From DAOQAK01 sp043801235 (lineage in GTDB: Bacteria > Bacteroidota > Bacteroidia > Bacteroidales > CG2-30-32-10), in contig JAZDMF010000403.1 in the NCBI GenBank assembly GCA_043801235.1, positions 1 through 13,285 of the forward strand: a DNA stretch of 13,285 bases, read 5' to 3'. Positions 1 through 7,521 of the stretch are shown here, one piece after another. The translations under genes were made by a program, and so were the position numbers. The notes beneath the pieces are model-generated. The model saw only the letters and a list, made by a program, of their open reading frames with translations, did not search any database and was not told the DNA's origin. How positions within the stretch are numbered: the first letter of the stretch is position 1; each line of letters opens with the position of its first letter.

Positions 1-864
1 TCCTGCCTCATGAGGGATGAATGTTATATTTTAAGCATATATTTTCCTGATGAAAAGAATTATCTGACACGGCAGATGATCTGGTGGCTTGTATTATCAG
101 CCTTTTTTCTTTTGATTGTAATCATTAGCTTTTCTTATGTAGTAATGAACCTGTTTCGCCAGAAAAAACTGTCGGAAATGAAAACAGACTTTGTTAATAA
201 TATGACGCATGAATTCAAAACCCCCATAGCCACAATTTCACTTGCAAGCGAAATGCTTCTGAAGCCGAATGTTCATGAGTCTTCTGAAAAAACTGTACGG
301 TATGCAAATATAATTTATGATGAAAACAGCCGGTTGAAAAACCAGGTGGAACAGGTGCTTCAGATAGCTGTTCTTGACAGGGGAACGATCAAATTAAAAA
401 AGAAGGAGATAAAACTTCATGAAATAATTGAAGAAGCTGCCGAAAGTTTTGAAATGCTTGTGAAACAAAGGGAGGGGAAACTTCACCTTGAATTGAATGC
501 AAAGCAGGATACTCTGGAAGCCGATCCGGTGCATATATTTAATATTATCAATAACCTTTTGGATAATGCAAACAAATACTCTCCGGAAACCCCTGATATA
601 AGAATAAAAACATGGAATGAATTTAAAGGAATCATGGTAAGCGTGGAAGATAAAGGCATTGGAATAAGTCAGGAGAATCAAAAACATGTTTTTAAAAAAT
701 TCTACCGGGTTCATACAGGGAATATTCATGATGTCAAAGGCTTTGGCCTGGGCCTGTTTTATCTGAAAACCATTGTGGAGGCTCATGATGGCACTGTTTT
801 CCTTCACAGTGAACTGAAAAAGGGCACCCGCTTCGAAATATTTTTACCCATAGTTCAAAAATGA
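1..864 (+). CDS. Sensor histidine kinase, C-terminal part (5' end outside window)
   Basis: The frame is open from base 1, so the gene starts upstream and the ATG at 10 is probably internal. Numbered from that Met, one membrane helix spans about residues 24-47 and ends the sensor region. The HisKA domain follows, with the phospho-accepting His67 in the H-box HEFKTPI. The HATPase domain has an N-box (IINNLLDNANKY, about 179-190), a G1 box (EDKGIGIS, about 213-220), an F-box (FKKFYRV) and a G2 box (GFGLGL, 244-249). By family knowledge it autophosphorylates on the His and passes phosphate to a regulator, which is encoded 6 bp downstream. The pairing with an OmpR-type regulator resembles RprX/RprY of Bacteroides, but I do not assign that name. 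The sensed signal cannot be read because the periplasmic part is missing. Confidence 0.95.
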   Translation, partial: SCLMRDECYILSIYFPDEKNYLTRQMIWWLVLSAFFLLIVIISFSYVVMNLFRQKKLSEMKTDFVNNMTHEFKTPIATISLASEMLLKPNVHESSEKTVRYANIIYDENSRLKNQVEQVLQIAVLDRGTIKLKKKEIKLHEIIEEAAESFEMLVKQREGKLHLELNAKQDTLEADPVHIFNIINNLLDNANKYSPETPDIRIKTWNEFKGIMVSVEDKGIGISQENQKHVFKKFYRVHTGNIHDVKGFGLGLFYLKTIVEAHDGTVFLHSELKKGTRFEIFLPIVQK

Positions 865-870
865 TTTATC

Positions 871-1584
871 ATGGTAAAGGAAAAAGAAAAAATAAAAATT
901 CTTCTGGTGGAAGATGATCCTAACTTAAGCCTTGTATTGCAGGATTTCCTTGAAATGCTGGGCTATGAAACTGTTTCCTGCAGCAATGGCGATGAGGGCC
1001 TTGCAGAATTCAGGAAGGGCGGTTTCAGCCTCTGCATATTTGATGTGATGATGCCCCGCAAAGACGGATTTTCACTGGCGGTTGATGTACGCAAAACCGA
1101 TACCCAGGTTCCTATTATTTTTCTGACTGCAAAATCATTTAAGGAAGACCGCATCAAGGGTTTCCAGGCCGGATGCGACGACTATATTACCAAACCCTTC
1201 AGTACAGAGGAACTCAACTACAGGATTAAAGCAATATTAAGAAGAACTACTTTTGAAAAACAAGAAAAAGTCTTTTCAAACGAAACGGTTTTTAAATTCG
1301 GTATATATACATTCGACAGTATTAATATGATGTTGCTGTCGCCCGGTAAAGAGCAACACCTTACACGGAAAGAGTCGGAACTTTTAAAAATACTTTGCCA
1401 GAACCGCAACCAGATACTTACACGTGAAATTGCTTTAAAAAGAGTCTGGGGCGATGACGATTATTTTATCGGGCGGAGCATGGATGTATTCATCACAAAA
1501 CTCCGCAAATACCTGAAGGACGATGCACGCATCAGCATTGCCAACGTTCACGGTACAGGATTCAAATTCATTGTTGAAGAATAA
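871..1584 (+). CDS. OmpR-family DNA-binding response regulator
   Basis: This is a 237-residue two-domain regulator of normal family length. The receiver domain covers about residues 8-125, with the acidic pocket Glu14-Asp15-Asp16, phospho-acceptor Asp58 in IFDVMMP, switch residue Thr86 in FLTAKS and Lys108 in ITKPF. A winged-helix Trans_Reg_C domain covers about 138-237, with the recognition-helix region GRSMDVFITKLRKYL and the closing hairpin HGTGFKFIVEE. It starts 6 bp after the stop of the upstream kinase, so the two are cotranscribed and form one two-component system. After phosphorylation it should bind promoter DNA as a dimer. Target genes cannot be inferred from this window. It resembles RprY of Bacteroides in layout, but that is only a resemblance. 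Confidence 0.96.
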   Translation: MVKEKEKIKILLVEDDPNLSLVLQDFLEMLGYETVSCSNGDEGLAEFRKGGFSLCIFDVMMPRKDGFSLAVDVRKTDTQVPIIFLTAKSFKEDRIKGFQAGCDDYITKPFSTEELNYRIKAILRRTTFEKQEKVFSNETVFKFGIYTFDSINMMLLSPGKEQHLTRKESELLKILCQNRNQILTREIALKRVWGDDDYFIGRSMDVFITKLRKYLKDDARISIANVHGTGFKFIVEE

Positions 1585-1735
1585 GAACCTGTTCAGATTC
1601 TTCATACCCATGAAAGGGTCAGATGTGAATAACAAAATCCGGAAGAATTTATAAACCCCGGAGGCTTAATATAAAGCAACGCCCCAACATTCAATACAGC
1701 TTGTGATGTTTAATTCAACATGCATATTTTATTCA

Positions 1736-1778
1736 TATTAAATCCCTGCTTGCCGCAGGAAAGCCTTCGGGATTATAT
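1736..1778. terminator. Inverted repeat between convergent genes, possible bidirectional terminator
   Basis: An outer pair AATCCC (1741-1746) and GGGATT (1769-1774) encloses a small hairpin, CCTGC-TTGCC-GCAGG, that partly overlaps its left arm. It lies between the 3' ends of the response regulator (+) and the hydrolase (-), where a shared terminator would be expected. There is no strong T-run on either side, so an intrinsic terminator is only a guess. I see nothing else in the 212-bp gap. Confidence 0.35.
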
Positions 1779-1796
1779 TTAAGAAACTTAATGTCT

Positions 1797-2567
1797 TTAA
1801 TACTTATCAATAAAGCCTGTCACAGCACGCAAAAGTTCTGCAGGCTTATCAGCATGAACCCAGTGGGTAGTTCCGGGAATGCAGATATAATTTGATAACG
1901 GGAAAATTTCTCTGATTGCCGGCATGTCATTTCCTGAAATATAATCTGAGTTTTCTGCTGCTATGAATAATGCCGGAACATTTGATTTTCCTATATGTTC
2001 AACGGCTTTAAATATTTCATCAAAATTTTTCCTGATTGCCTCAAGGTTAAGTTTCCAGTTGAAAGTATTGTTGCTATTTCTTTGCACATTCTTCATCAGC
2101 AGTTGAACCACTTTTTTCTGTTTTATTTTTCCGGCAAGCGCTTCTTCAATTTCCTGCCGTGTTTTTTTTGTTGAAATACCGCAGTTTACTATTGCCTGCA
2201 GTACATCCTCATTTTGAATTCCGTATTTCCTGATACCCGTATCAATGATAATAATTTTACCTGCAACCCGAGGAAATTTTAATGTAAAATTCATGACCAC
2301 CTTTCCGCCAAGCGAATGTCCGATCAGAACGGGATTCATGATATTGTGCTGCCGGATAAATTCATTCAGATCATCAGATAACACTTCATAACTGAAAACA
2401 CCGGAATGCGGGGAATTGCCGTGGTTCCGGAAATCGGGTGTGAACACTGAAAAATTTATCTCCGCAAGTTTTTTGCTGAAAGTTACCCAGTTGTCGCACA
2501 TTCCGAACAATCCGTGAAGAATAATTACAGGCCTTCCTTCGCCATATTGACGGTAAAACAATTCCAT
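1797..2567 (-). CDS. Alpha/beta-fold hydrolase, YbfF-like esterase family
   Basis: This is a 256-residue single-domain serine hydrolase without a signal peptide, so it is probably cytoplasmic. The oxyanion motif ILHGLFG is at about 16-22, DFRNHGNSPHS at about 45-55, and the nucleophile elbow GHSLGG places the catalytic Ser at 85. His235 in TTHWVHAD is the likely catalytic His. The acid could be Asp109 in IIIIDTG, at the same spacing from the Ser as I recall for E. coli YbfF (Ser89/Asp113/His234), or Asp208 in the canonical position. Family members hydrolyse short acyl esters and thioesters; the true substrate is unknown. Its ATG follows the pdxJ stop codon by 3 bp, so the two are cotranscribed and probably translationally coupled. 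A metabolic link to vitamin B6 is not shown. Confidence 0.9.
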   Translation of the reverse strand: MELFYRQYGEGRPVIILHGLFGMCDNWVTFSKKLAEINFSVFTPDFRNHGNSPHSGVFSYEVLSDDLNEFIRQHNIMNPVLIGHSLGGKVVMNFTLKFPRVAGKIIIIDTGIRKYGIQNEDVLQAIVNCGISTKKTRQEIEEALAGKIKQKKVVQLLMKNVQRNSNNTFNWKLNLEAIRKNFDEIFKAVEHIGKSNVPALFIAAENSDYISGNDMPAIREIFPLSNYICIPGTTHWVHADKPAELLRAVTGFIDKY

Positions 2568-2570
2568 CGT

Positions 2571-3287
2571 TTATGGCTTCAGTTGTCTCAGATATAACTG
2601 AATGGTATTCTCAAGTCCCAGGTAAATTGAATCACATATTAATGCATGGCCTATTGAAACCTCCAATAATCCGGAAATGTTTTCAGTAAAATATTTCAGG
2701 TTGTCAAGATTCAGATCATGTCCGGCATTCAGCCCCAATCCCGTTTCTGCTGCTGCTACTGCTGCTGAAATGTATGGGGCAATGGCTTTTTCTTTATTCT
2801 CAGGAAAAAAAATCGCATAACTTTCAGTATATAATTCAACCCTGTCCGTTCCTGTTTTAACCGCATTCCTGATGAAATTCACATTGGCGTCAATAAAAAC
2901 CGAAACACGTATTCCATTACTTTTAAATTCACCAATCACTTCTTTCAGAAACGATTCATTTTTCACGGTGTCCCATCCTGCATTCGAAGTAATAGCATCG
3001 GGGGCATCGGGTACAAGTGTTACCTGATGCGGTCTCACCCTGCAAACAAGATCAATAAATTTTTTATCGGGATAACCTTCAATATTGAACTCAGTTTTAA
3101 CCAGAGGTTTCAGGTCAATCACATCCTGATAGCGGATATGTCTTTCATCGGGGCGCGGATGCACGGTTATTCCCTGCGCTCCATAACGTTCGCAATCCAT
3201 TGCGGTTTTCAGCACATCGGGCAGATTGCCACCGCGGGCATTGCGGAGGGTTGCAATTTTGTTGATGTTTACACTAAGGTGAATCAT
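2571..3287 (-). CDS. pdxJ: Pyridoxine 5'-phosphate synthase PdxJ
   Basis: PdxJ condenses 1-deoxy-D-xylulose 5-phosphate with 3-amino-2-oxopropyl phosphate to form pyridoxine 5'-phosphate, the ring-closing step of DXP-dependent vitamin B6 synthesis in the cytoplasm. The 238-residue length is normal for this TIM-barrel enzyme. Recognisable stretches are SVNINKIATLRNARGG near the N-terminus, GITVHPRPDERHI (about 39-51, His43 in the active site), FNIEGY (Glu70), VSVFIDAN, LGLNAGHDLN (His190) and SIGHALICDS near the C-terminus; all match the E. coli enzyme in order and spacing. It is the first gene of a two-gene unit with the downstream hydrolase. A TAnnTTTG promoter lies just upstream. No truncation or missing key residue is visible. 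Confidence 0.97.
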   Translation of the reverse strand: MIHLSVNINKIATLRNARGGNLPDVLKTAMDCERYGAQGITVHPRPDERHIRYQDVIDLKPLVKTEFNIEGYPDKKFIDLVCRVRPHQVTLVPDAPDAITSNAGWDTVKNESFLKEVIGEFKSNGIRVSVFIDANVNFIRNAVKTGTDRVELYTESYAIFFPENKEKAIAPYISAAVAAAETGLGLNAGHDLNLDNLKYFTENISGLLEVSIGHALICDSIYLGLENTIQLYLRQLKP

Positions 3288-3299
3288 TTAATTTTATTT

Positions 3300-3332
3300 C
3301 AAAAGTAAAAAAGATTAATATAGAATATTCAA
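3300..3332 (-). promoter_or_regulatory. Putative Bacteroidota-type promoter for pdxJ
   Basis: On the minus strand TTG (3330-3332) is followed after 22 bp by TACTTTTG (3300-3307), a full match to the TAnnTTTG -7 box of Bacteroidota, within the TTG-N17-23-TAnnTTTG spacing described for Flavobacterium. Transcription would begin at about 3293, leaving a very short leader before the ATG at 3287, which is the weak point of the call. Confidence 0.5.
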
Positions 3333-3380
3333 GCCTCTTCAATTATTATTGAATTTATTTATCGTTTTACTATAAATTTC

Positions 3381-3421
3381 AAAACAAACAAAAAAGAAAC
3401 CCCCGTAAATACAGGAGTTTC
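3381..3421 (-). terminator. Intrinsic terminator of the small gene at 3465-3824
   Basis: Read on the minus strand, GAAACTCCTG (3412-3421) pairs over 10 bp with CGGGGGTTTC (3396-3405), with two G-U wobbles and a six-base loop. A U-rich run TTTTTTGTTTG follows (3395 downward). On the plus strand the two wobbles become mismatches, so the structure is specific to minus-strand transcripts. It sits about 45 bp after the stop of the small gene and upstream of the pdxJ promoter, separating the two units. Confidence 0.75.
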
Positions 3422-3464
3422 GCTTAATAAAAATTTGATGGTGTTTACCGCCCTTAAAATATTG

Positions 3465-3824
3465 CTACAATTTGGGAGGCCGTTTGCCTTTTCTGCCTCC
3501 CGGCTTGGGCGGCTGGAAACCGTAATCCTTTAATACCTGGCTGCGCAGGCCATGGAAACCCTGGAGTGTCCGCTGCGCCGCTGCTATTTTTTCTTCCCCT
3601 TTTTTTAATTGAGCTTCGTAATCCTTATGTAGCTGGTCGGCTTTCGACTGGGCTTTTTCATACGCCTCGCGTATGTTTTCAAGGTTTTGTTTCTGCGTTC
3701 TTATATCCTGTTCGTTCAATGTGAGCGGGAAATTAGGTTCTGCATTATGAATATGTACGCCATCGGCCAACGCTTCAAGTCCTTCGGCAGTTTTTGCATA
3801 TTCTTTGCTTTCGTTTGTTGGCAT
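3465..3824 (-). CDS. Small charged coiled-coil-like protein of unknown function
   Basis: This is a 119-residue soluble protein with no signal peptide or membrane segment. It opens with MPTNESKEYAKTAEGLEALA, has a conserved-looking centre (NFPLTLNEQDIRTQKQNLE, about 31-49), then a long Lys/Glu/Gln-rich helix (about 45-90) that could form a coiled coil, and ends in a Pro/Gly/Lys/Arg-rich basic tail (PPKPGGRKGKRPPK, about 105-118). I recall similar small proteins, some in several copies per genome, in Bacteroidota, but know of no assigned function. The basic tail could bind nucleic acid, which is inference only. It forms its own transcription unit, with a terminator downstream and about 140 bp of AT-rich leader upstream. 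The AT-rich sequence up to 3960 shows no promoter I would defend. Confidence 0.75.
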   Translation of the reverse strand: MPTNESKEYAKTAEGLEALADGVHIHNAEPNFPLTLNEQDIRTQKQNLENIREAYEKAQSKADQLHKDYEAQLKKGEEKIAAAQRTLQGFHGLRSQVLKDYGFQPPKPGGRKGKRPPKL

Positions 3825-3965
3825 AATCTTATGTTTTTAGAATTTATTTAAAATAAAAACGCTTCCGGTCTTCAAAACATTGTGTAAATAGTATATTTTT
3901 TTGAAAAATTAACAAAATGTCAAAAAACACATGTCACTTCCCAAATTCCCGAAAGGTTCTTACTT

Positions 3966-4240
3966 AAACTTTTTATGAAAAACGCTGAGGGAAACTGAAT
4001 AAACTATGACTTTTTCATGAAAAACCCAGAGGTAATCCGAATAAACTATCACTTTTTTATGAATAACTCGGAGGTAACTATAATAAACTATGACTTTTTC
4101 ATGAAAAACCCGGAGGTAAGCCGAATAAGCTACAACATTTTCTTGAATAACTTGCTCCGAACTATATATACCATGCAGGGAATTACAGTTTCCTTGCCCC
4201 GAACTATCGTAACCCGATAGAAAACCATGAAATATTCCGA
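3966..4240. repeat. Degenerating 42-bp tandem repeat array (minisatellite)
   Basis: Units recur exactly every 42 bp: ATGAA or its variants begin at 3975, 4017, 4059 and 4101, with TTGAA at 4143, and the phase still holds at 4185 (CTTGCTCCGAACTAT at 4151 and CTTGCCCCGAACTAT at 4193) and at ATGAAA 4227. A typical unit reads ATGAAAAACCCGGAGGTAA, then a variable triplet pair, then ATAAACTATGACTTTTTC. Since 42 is 14 codons, one plus-strand frame stays open from 4017 to 4220 and encodes MKNPEV-x3-INYxFF units. The first unit carries an in-frame TGA and the later units fade, so I treat this as a repeat rather than a gene. The flanks up to 4346 hold no gene I can support. Confidence 0.85.
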
Positions 4241-4346
4241 AAATACTGCGGAAGGGATAAAATTACTCCTTTCATTCAAAGCCCCAAGCCTAATGCACCT
4301 GCCCTCATGGAATTTGGAATTTTGAATTTGGTTCTTTGGGCTTCAT

Positions 4347-4581
4347 TTATTTTATCACCACAATCTTATCCGCTGCTATTTGCTTGTTGCCTGCAATGGC
4401 GCGGTAAAAGTAAATACCTTCATTGAGACCGGAACGGGAAATTGAAAAAGTATTTTTACCACTATATAACGAGTAGCTGAATAATTTTTCCCCTATCATA
4501 TTGTAAACCTCGAATGTGCCGTTAGTGTTTTCAGGAAGTTCATAGGCTATCTGCATATTGCCGTTTTTAGAATTTTTATTT
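4347..4581 (-). pseudogene. Stranded T9SS type A C-terminal sorting domain (gene remnant)
   Basis: The frame encodes NGNMQIAYELPENTNG, VYNMIGEKLFSYSL, a GLNEGIYFYRA strand and the ending GNKQIAADKIVVIK. This is the last 70 or so residues of a Por-secretion (T9SS) sorting domain, which normally directs outer-membrane export and attachment or release. The usual opening YPNPNNG is lost, only NSKNG being present, and no cargo domain precedes it. The frame is open up to 4598, 17 bases into the beta-barrel gene, but its only possible starts there are poor (TTG at 4598). It lies in the +1 frame relative to the barrel stop at 4582-4584. It closely resembles the sorting domain of the gene at 5357-7471. 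It is most likely the 3' end of a lost or frameshifted secreted-protein gene. Confidence 0.75.
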
Positions 4582-5226
4582 TTAAAAACTATAACCAATA
4601 GTTACACCACCTCGTATTCCTAAACTAATATATTTGAGAGGTAGTTCAAAAGAATCTTTTTCCCATGGCAAATTATAATACTTTCCTGTACCATTATTAT
4701 TATATATCAGTTGCGGACCAAAGAAGGCATCAATAGTAATTTTATTAAATGTTTTCAGTAGTCCTAAGGTTATTCCTGTTTTAAATGAATTAATTTTAAA
4801 AGAATAAATAAAATCCTCAGCTGTATTTGAGAAATTGAGATGCGAATACCTGAAAAATGGTGAATAATAAAAAAAGAAATAATTATTTTTTTTGTGAAAA
4901 CTAGAAAAATAATGCCGGAAATTTATTACAGTCATAAAGCCTGTGGCCTTTGGTATCATTCCTGAATCAAGTTCATTGTTATCCGAAAATATAAATTTAT
5001 TTTTCAGGTTATATTTAAAATTCGCAGAAATTTCCAAAGAATTTTTTTGACCAATAAATCTTTCATATGAGATGGTATAGCTTCCCCAATACATTCCCCA
5101 TGGATTAATCTTTATTATGTTCTTGGGTAATGAATCAAAGGAGTTATTCTTCTGTGCAAGACAGCTATTTCCAAATATTATAAGAACCAGAAAAAACAGT
5201 AAACTGTATAAATATTTTTTTTTCAT
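4582..5226 (-). CDS. Outer-membrane beta-barrel protein, DUF3575-like
   Basis: This is a 214-residue protein with an N-terminal signal peptide (KKKYLYSLLFFLVLIIFGNSCLAQ, cleavage about after residue 25). The rest is made of alternating, aromatic-rich amphipathic strands: IIKINPWGMYWGSYTISYER, SLEISANFKY, INFRHYFSS, YFFFYYSPFFRYSH, ITLGLLKTFNKITIDAFFG, ISLGIRGGVTIGYSF. It ends in Phe, the usual last residue of a BAM-inserted barrel, so the barrel appears complete. Small Bacteroidota barrels of this kind have no settled function. The T9SS tail remnant begins in another frame right at its end, and deleting one T in the homopolymer at 4584-4588 would fuse the two. It is separated from the gene upstream by 130 bp. 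Confidence 0.75.
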   Translation of the reverse strand: MKKKYLYSLLFFLVLIIFGNSCLAQKNNSFDSLPKNIIKINPWGMYWGSYTISYERFIGQKNSLEISANFKYNLKNKFIFSDNNELDSGMIPKATGFMTVINFRHYFSSFHKKNNYFFFYYSPFFRYSHLNFSNTAEDFIYSFKINSFKTGITLGLLKTFNKITIDAFFGPQLIYNNNGTGKYYNLPWEKDSFELPLKYISLGIRGGVTIGYSF

Positions 5227-5356
5227 ATCACATAAATTTCCAAAACAAATTATACTGCGAATAGAATAAATTTACTCATTCTTCATTTTAGCCCAAAGCC
5301 CATTTCGCAAGTCCCCTTTGAATTTGGGGCTTGGGATTTGGTTCTTGGGTCTTCAT

Positions 5357-7471
5357 TTACTTTATTACCACTATCTTATCGGAAGCTATTTGTTTATTTC
5401 TTGAATATGCTCTGTATATATACATTCCTTTATCAAGCGTTTCACTGGTAATAGTAAATGTATTCATGCCACTGAATAATGGAAAATTAAATAATTCTTT
5501 TCCAAGTAAATCATACAGAATAAATGTACCTGTTTCACTTTCAATTAAATTATAATTCACACTCATATTCCCATTGTTCGGGTTAGGATATACGCTTAAA
5601 GAATCTTTTTCTTTTGGCAATGAATTTAATATAATGTTGTCGTTTGCTTCAGCATAGGTGCTATCATTATTTTGATTGCTTTCCTTCCACGATATCCAAA
5701 TATCATAACACCCTATATCCTCAGAAATCATAGCCTGAAAGTAAGCGCCTGCTTCAACTTTAAAACCTGGCTTTAAAATAATTGAGTTTTTTGCTTTATA
5801 GGTTCCATATGCAGGAGTATTATTTGAAGGCATATTTACAACATAATTATGAAACTTTGCATTTGATTCAATATTTGTTTCAGAGGCAACATATACAGGG
5901 TATGAAGCATCACCAATAACCCCAACCATTGGCATATGTATTGGAAATTCTACGCCATCAAGGGGTCTTGTATTATATTCAAAAGAATTTCCTGTTACTA
6001 TGCAATATAAATTTAAAAGCAGCATATAATCCAATCCATTATAATTGCCATAAAACAAAGAGGGACCACCATCCCCTTGTTGATCAAGATCACAATGCCA
6101 TCTATAGGACGTACACCAGCCACAGCATGCTTTCTCATATGAATATCTGTATGGACCTTCACAAGGCGCATAGCTTATTTGATCAAACGCATCATCCATA
6201 ATATTTTCCACGTAATAATTATCGTAATTATCATGAAGAACAGCTCTTAATAGCAGATAGAAAGTAGCCCAACCAAAATCGTGTGAGTTAGTTACATCTT
6301 TTAAATCATAATATGACCAAAGATCGGCTATAGCAGCTAATGAAGACATCATCCAACAATTACTTGAACTTGTTTTAGCATTATTTGGGACAAATTGTGT
6401 TTCTGCAAGCACATTAGCATTGAATTCTGACCATTTGTCCTTACCCGTTATTGCTTCCCCTGCAGAAGCAAAACCCCATGAAAAAGGCCATGTATTTCCG
6501 CCATGGTCCTGATCAAGTAATACACAACCGGGTTCATAGATACGCCAATTATTCTGAATAGTACCATCGGAACAACTATAGGGGTCTGAACCAAGATATT
6601 TAATAATTAGTTCTGCAATTTCCTGTGCCTTATCGTGTAAATCGAAAGCTGTTACTAAAGTACCGTCATTTTTGTAAACAGTTAAGCCTTGCGGAACTAA
6701 ATGTGCAACAAGCGCCAAACCGGTTAATATTCCTATTGCCTGATCCTGGCTCATGGGTTCACAATTGTGCTCCCATCCAGATGGTGTGACAGATTCAACA
6801 AATCCTGGTTGACCTGGAACTAAACCCGCAAATCCAGAAGAGGTACCATTATCATACCAGTGATTATCTTTATAATTCAAACCTTCATTAAACGTTTGTA
6901 AATGGTTATCGAGTGCCATAAAATAATCAGGATTTGGTGTAATAGGACTTGGACAAGGTATATAACCAGTTGTGTAAGAAAAATATGATCTCACAAAAAA
7001 GCCATCATAATAATTATGAGGCTTTTCATAACAAAGCATTTCACATTTATCCATGTGTTCAATATATGCATTTAACGCATAATACATGTCAGTTAGTGTT
7101 TTATTATAATTTGCATTTTGATCGGAAAGTAATTTATATTCAGTAGCCAGAACACCAAGATAATAACCGAGATATACAGCTTCTTCCTGAAAATCTAAAT
7201 TCGATGCCCCACAAACAGTATTGACATCATCATCATTTAGCTGTCCATAATTAATCGTATTTCTTATACCCGCAATAAGTCCTCCGCCGTATGTATCACC
7301 GGGTACAACAAAATATTTTAGTCTTTCGCGGTAATGCCAGTATTTTGCAATAGCTGTTGCAATAGGAGAATCGTTAAGTTTTATTGATTGAGCATAAATT
7401 TTTACTGGATAAACAACAATAAAAATTAATACTAATAACACTATTGATTTTATATAATGATATTTTTTCAT
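5357..7471 (-). CDS. T9SS-exported protein of unknown function, Cys-rich, with predicted helical toroid
   Basis: This is a 704-residue protein. A signal peptide (1-28, ending KIYAQ) directs Sec export. A type A T9SS sorting domain (about 626-704, SVYPNPNNGNMSVNY... to ...KQIASDKIVVIK) directs passage over the outer membrane. The body (about 30-500) is rich in amphipathic helices with motifs such as EEAVYLGYYLGVLATEYKLL, EPMSQDQAIGILTGLAL (about 238-254) and NYNGLDYMLLLNLYC; this suggests an alpha/alpha toroid like some glycan-active enzymes, which is inference. It has many Cys, including ACCGWC and WHC (about 448-460), suggesting disulphides. A SIILKPGFKVEAGAYFQA linker (about 563-580) is typical before T9SS tails. 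I cannot name a substrate. A truncated copy of its N-terminus lies at 8186-8416, and a lipoprotein-like gene lies 50 bp upstream. Confidence 0.85.
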   Translation of the reverse strand: MKKYHYIKSIVLLVLIFIVVYPVKIYAQSIKLNDSPIATAIAKYWHYRERLKYFVVPGDTYGGGLIAGIRNTINYGQLNDDDVNTVCGASNLDFQEEAVYLGYYLGVLATEYKLLSDQNANYNKTLTDMYYALNAYIEHMDKCEMLCYEKPHNYYDGFFVRSYFSYTTGYIPCPSPITPNPDYFMALDNHLQTFNEGLNYKDNHWYDNGTSSGFAGLVPGQPGFVESVTPSGWEHNCEPMSQDQAIGILTGLALVAHLVPQGLTVYKNDGTLVTAFDLHDKAQEIAELIIKYLGSDPYSCSDGTIQNNWRIYEPGCVLLDQDHGGNTWPFSWGFASAGEAITGKDKWSEFNANVLAETQFVPNNAKTSSSNCWMMSSLAAIADLWSYYDLKDVTNSHDFGWATFYLLLRAVLHDNYDNYYVENIMDDAFDQISYAPCEGPYRYSYEKACCGWCTSYRWHCDLDQQGDGGPSLFYGNYNGLDYMLLLNLYCIVTGNSFEYNTRPLDGVEFPIHMPMVGVIGDASYPVYVASETNIESNAKFHNYVVNMPSNNTPAYGTYKAKNSIILKPGFKVEAGAYFQAMISEDIGCYDIWISWKESNQNNDSTYAEANDNIILNSLPKEKDSLSVYPNPNNGNMSVNYNLIESETGTFILYDLLGKELFNFPLFSGMNTFTITSETLDKGMYIYRAYSRNKQIASDKIVVIK

Positions 7472-7521
7472 GACATGAATGTTTTAAATTTTCAAAATGA
7501 AAATAATTAAATAGATAACAA

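Noticed and set aside
394..807. 137-codon minus-strand open frame opposite the histidine kinase
   Set aside because: It is antisense to a clear HATPase domain, has no recognisable motif and low-complexity Phe/Ile content; a shadow frame.
4017..4220. 67-codon plus-strand frame across the 42-bp repeats as a gene
   Set aside because: The first repeat unit has an in-frame stop, later units decay, and there is no leader or family match; listed as a repeat instead.
4278..4343. Inverted repeat AAGCCCCAAG / CTTTGGGCTT as a terminator
   Set aside because: The arms contain a mismatch, the loop is about 45 bases and no T-run follows.
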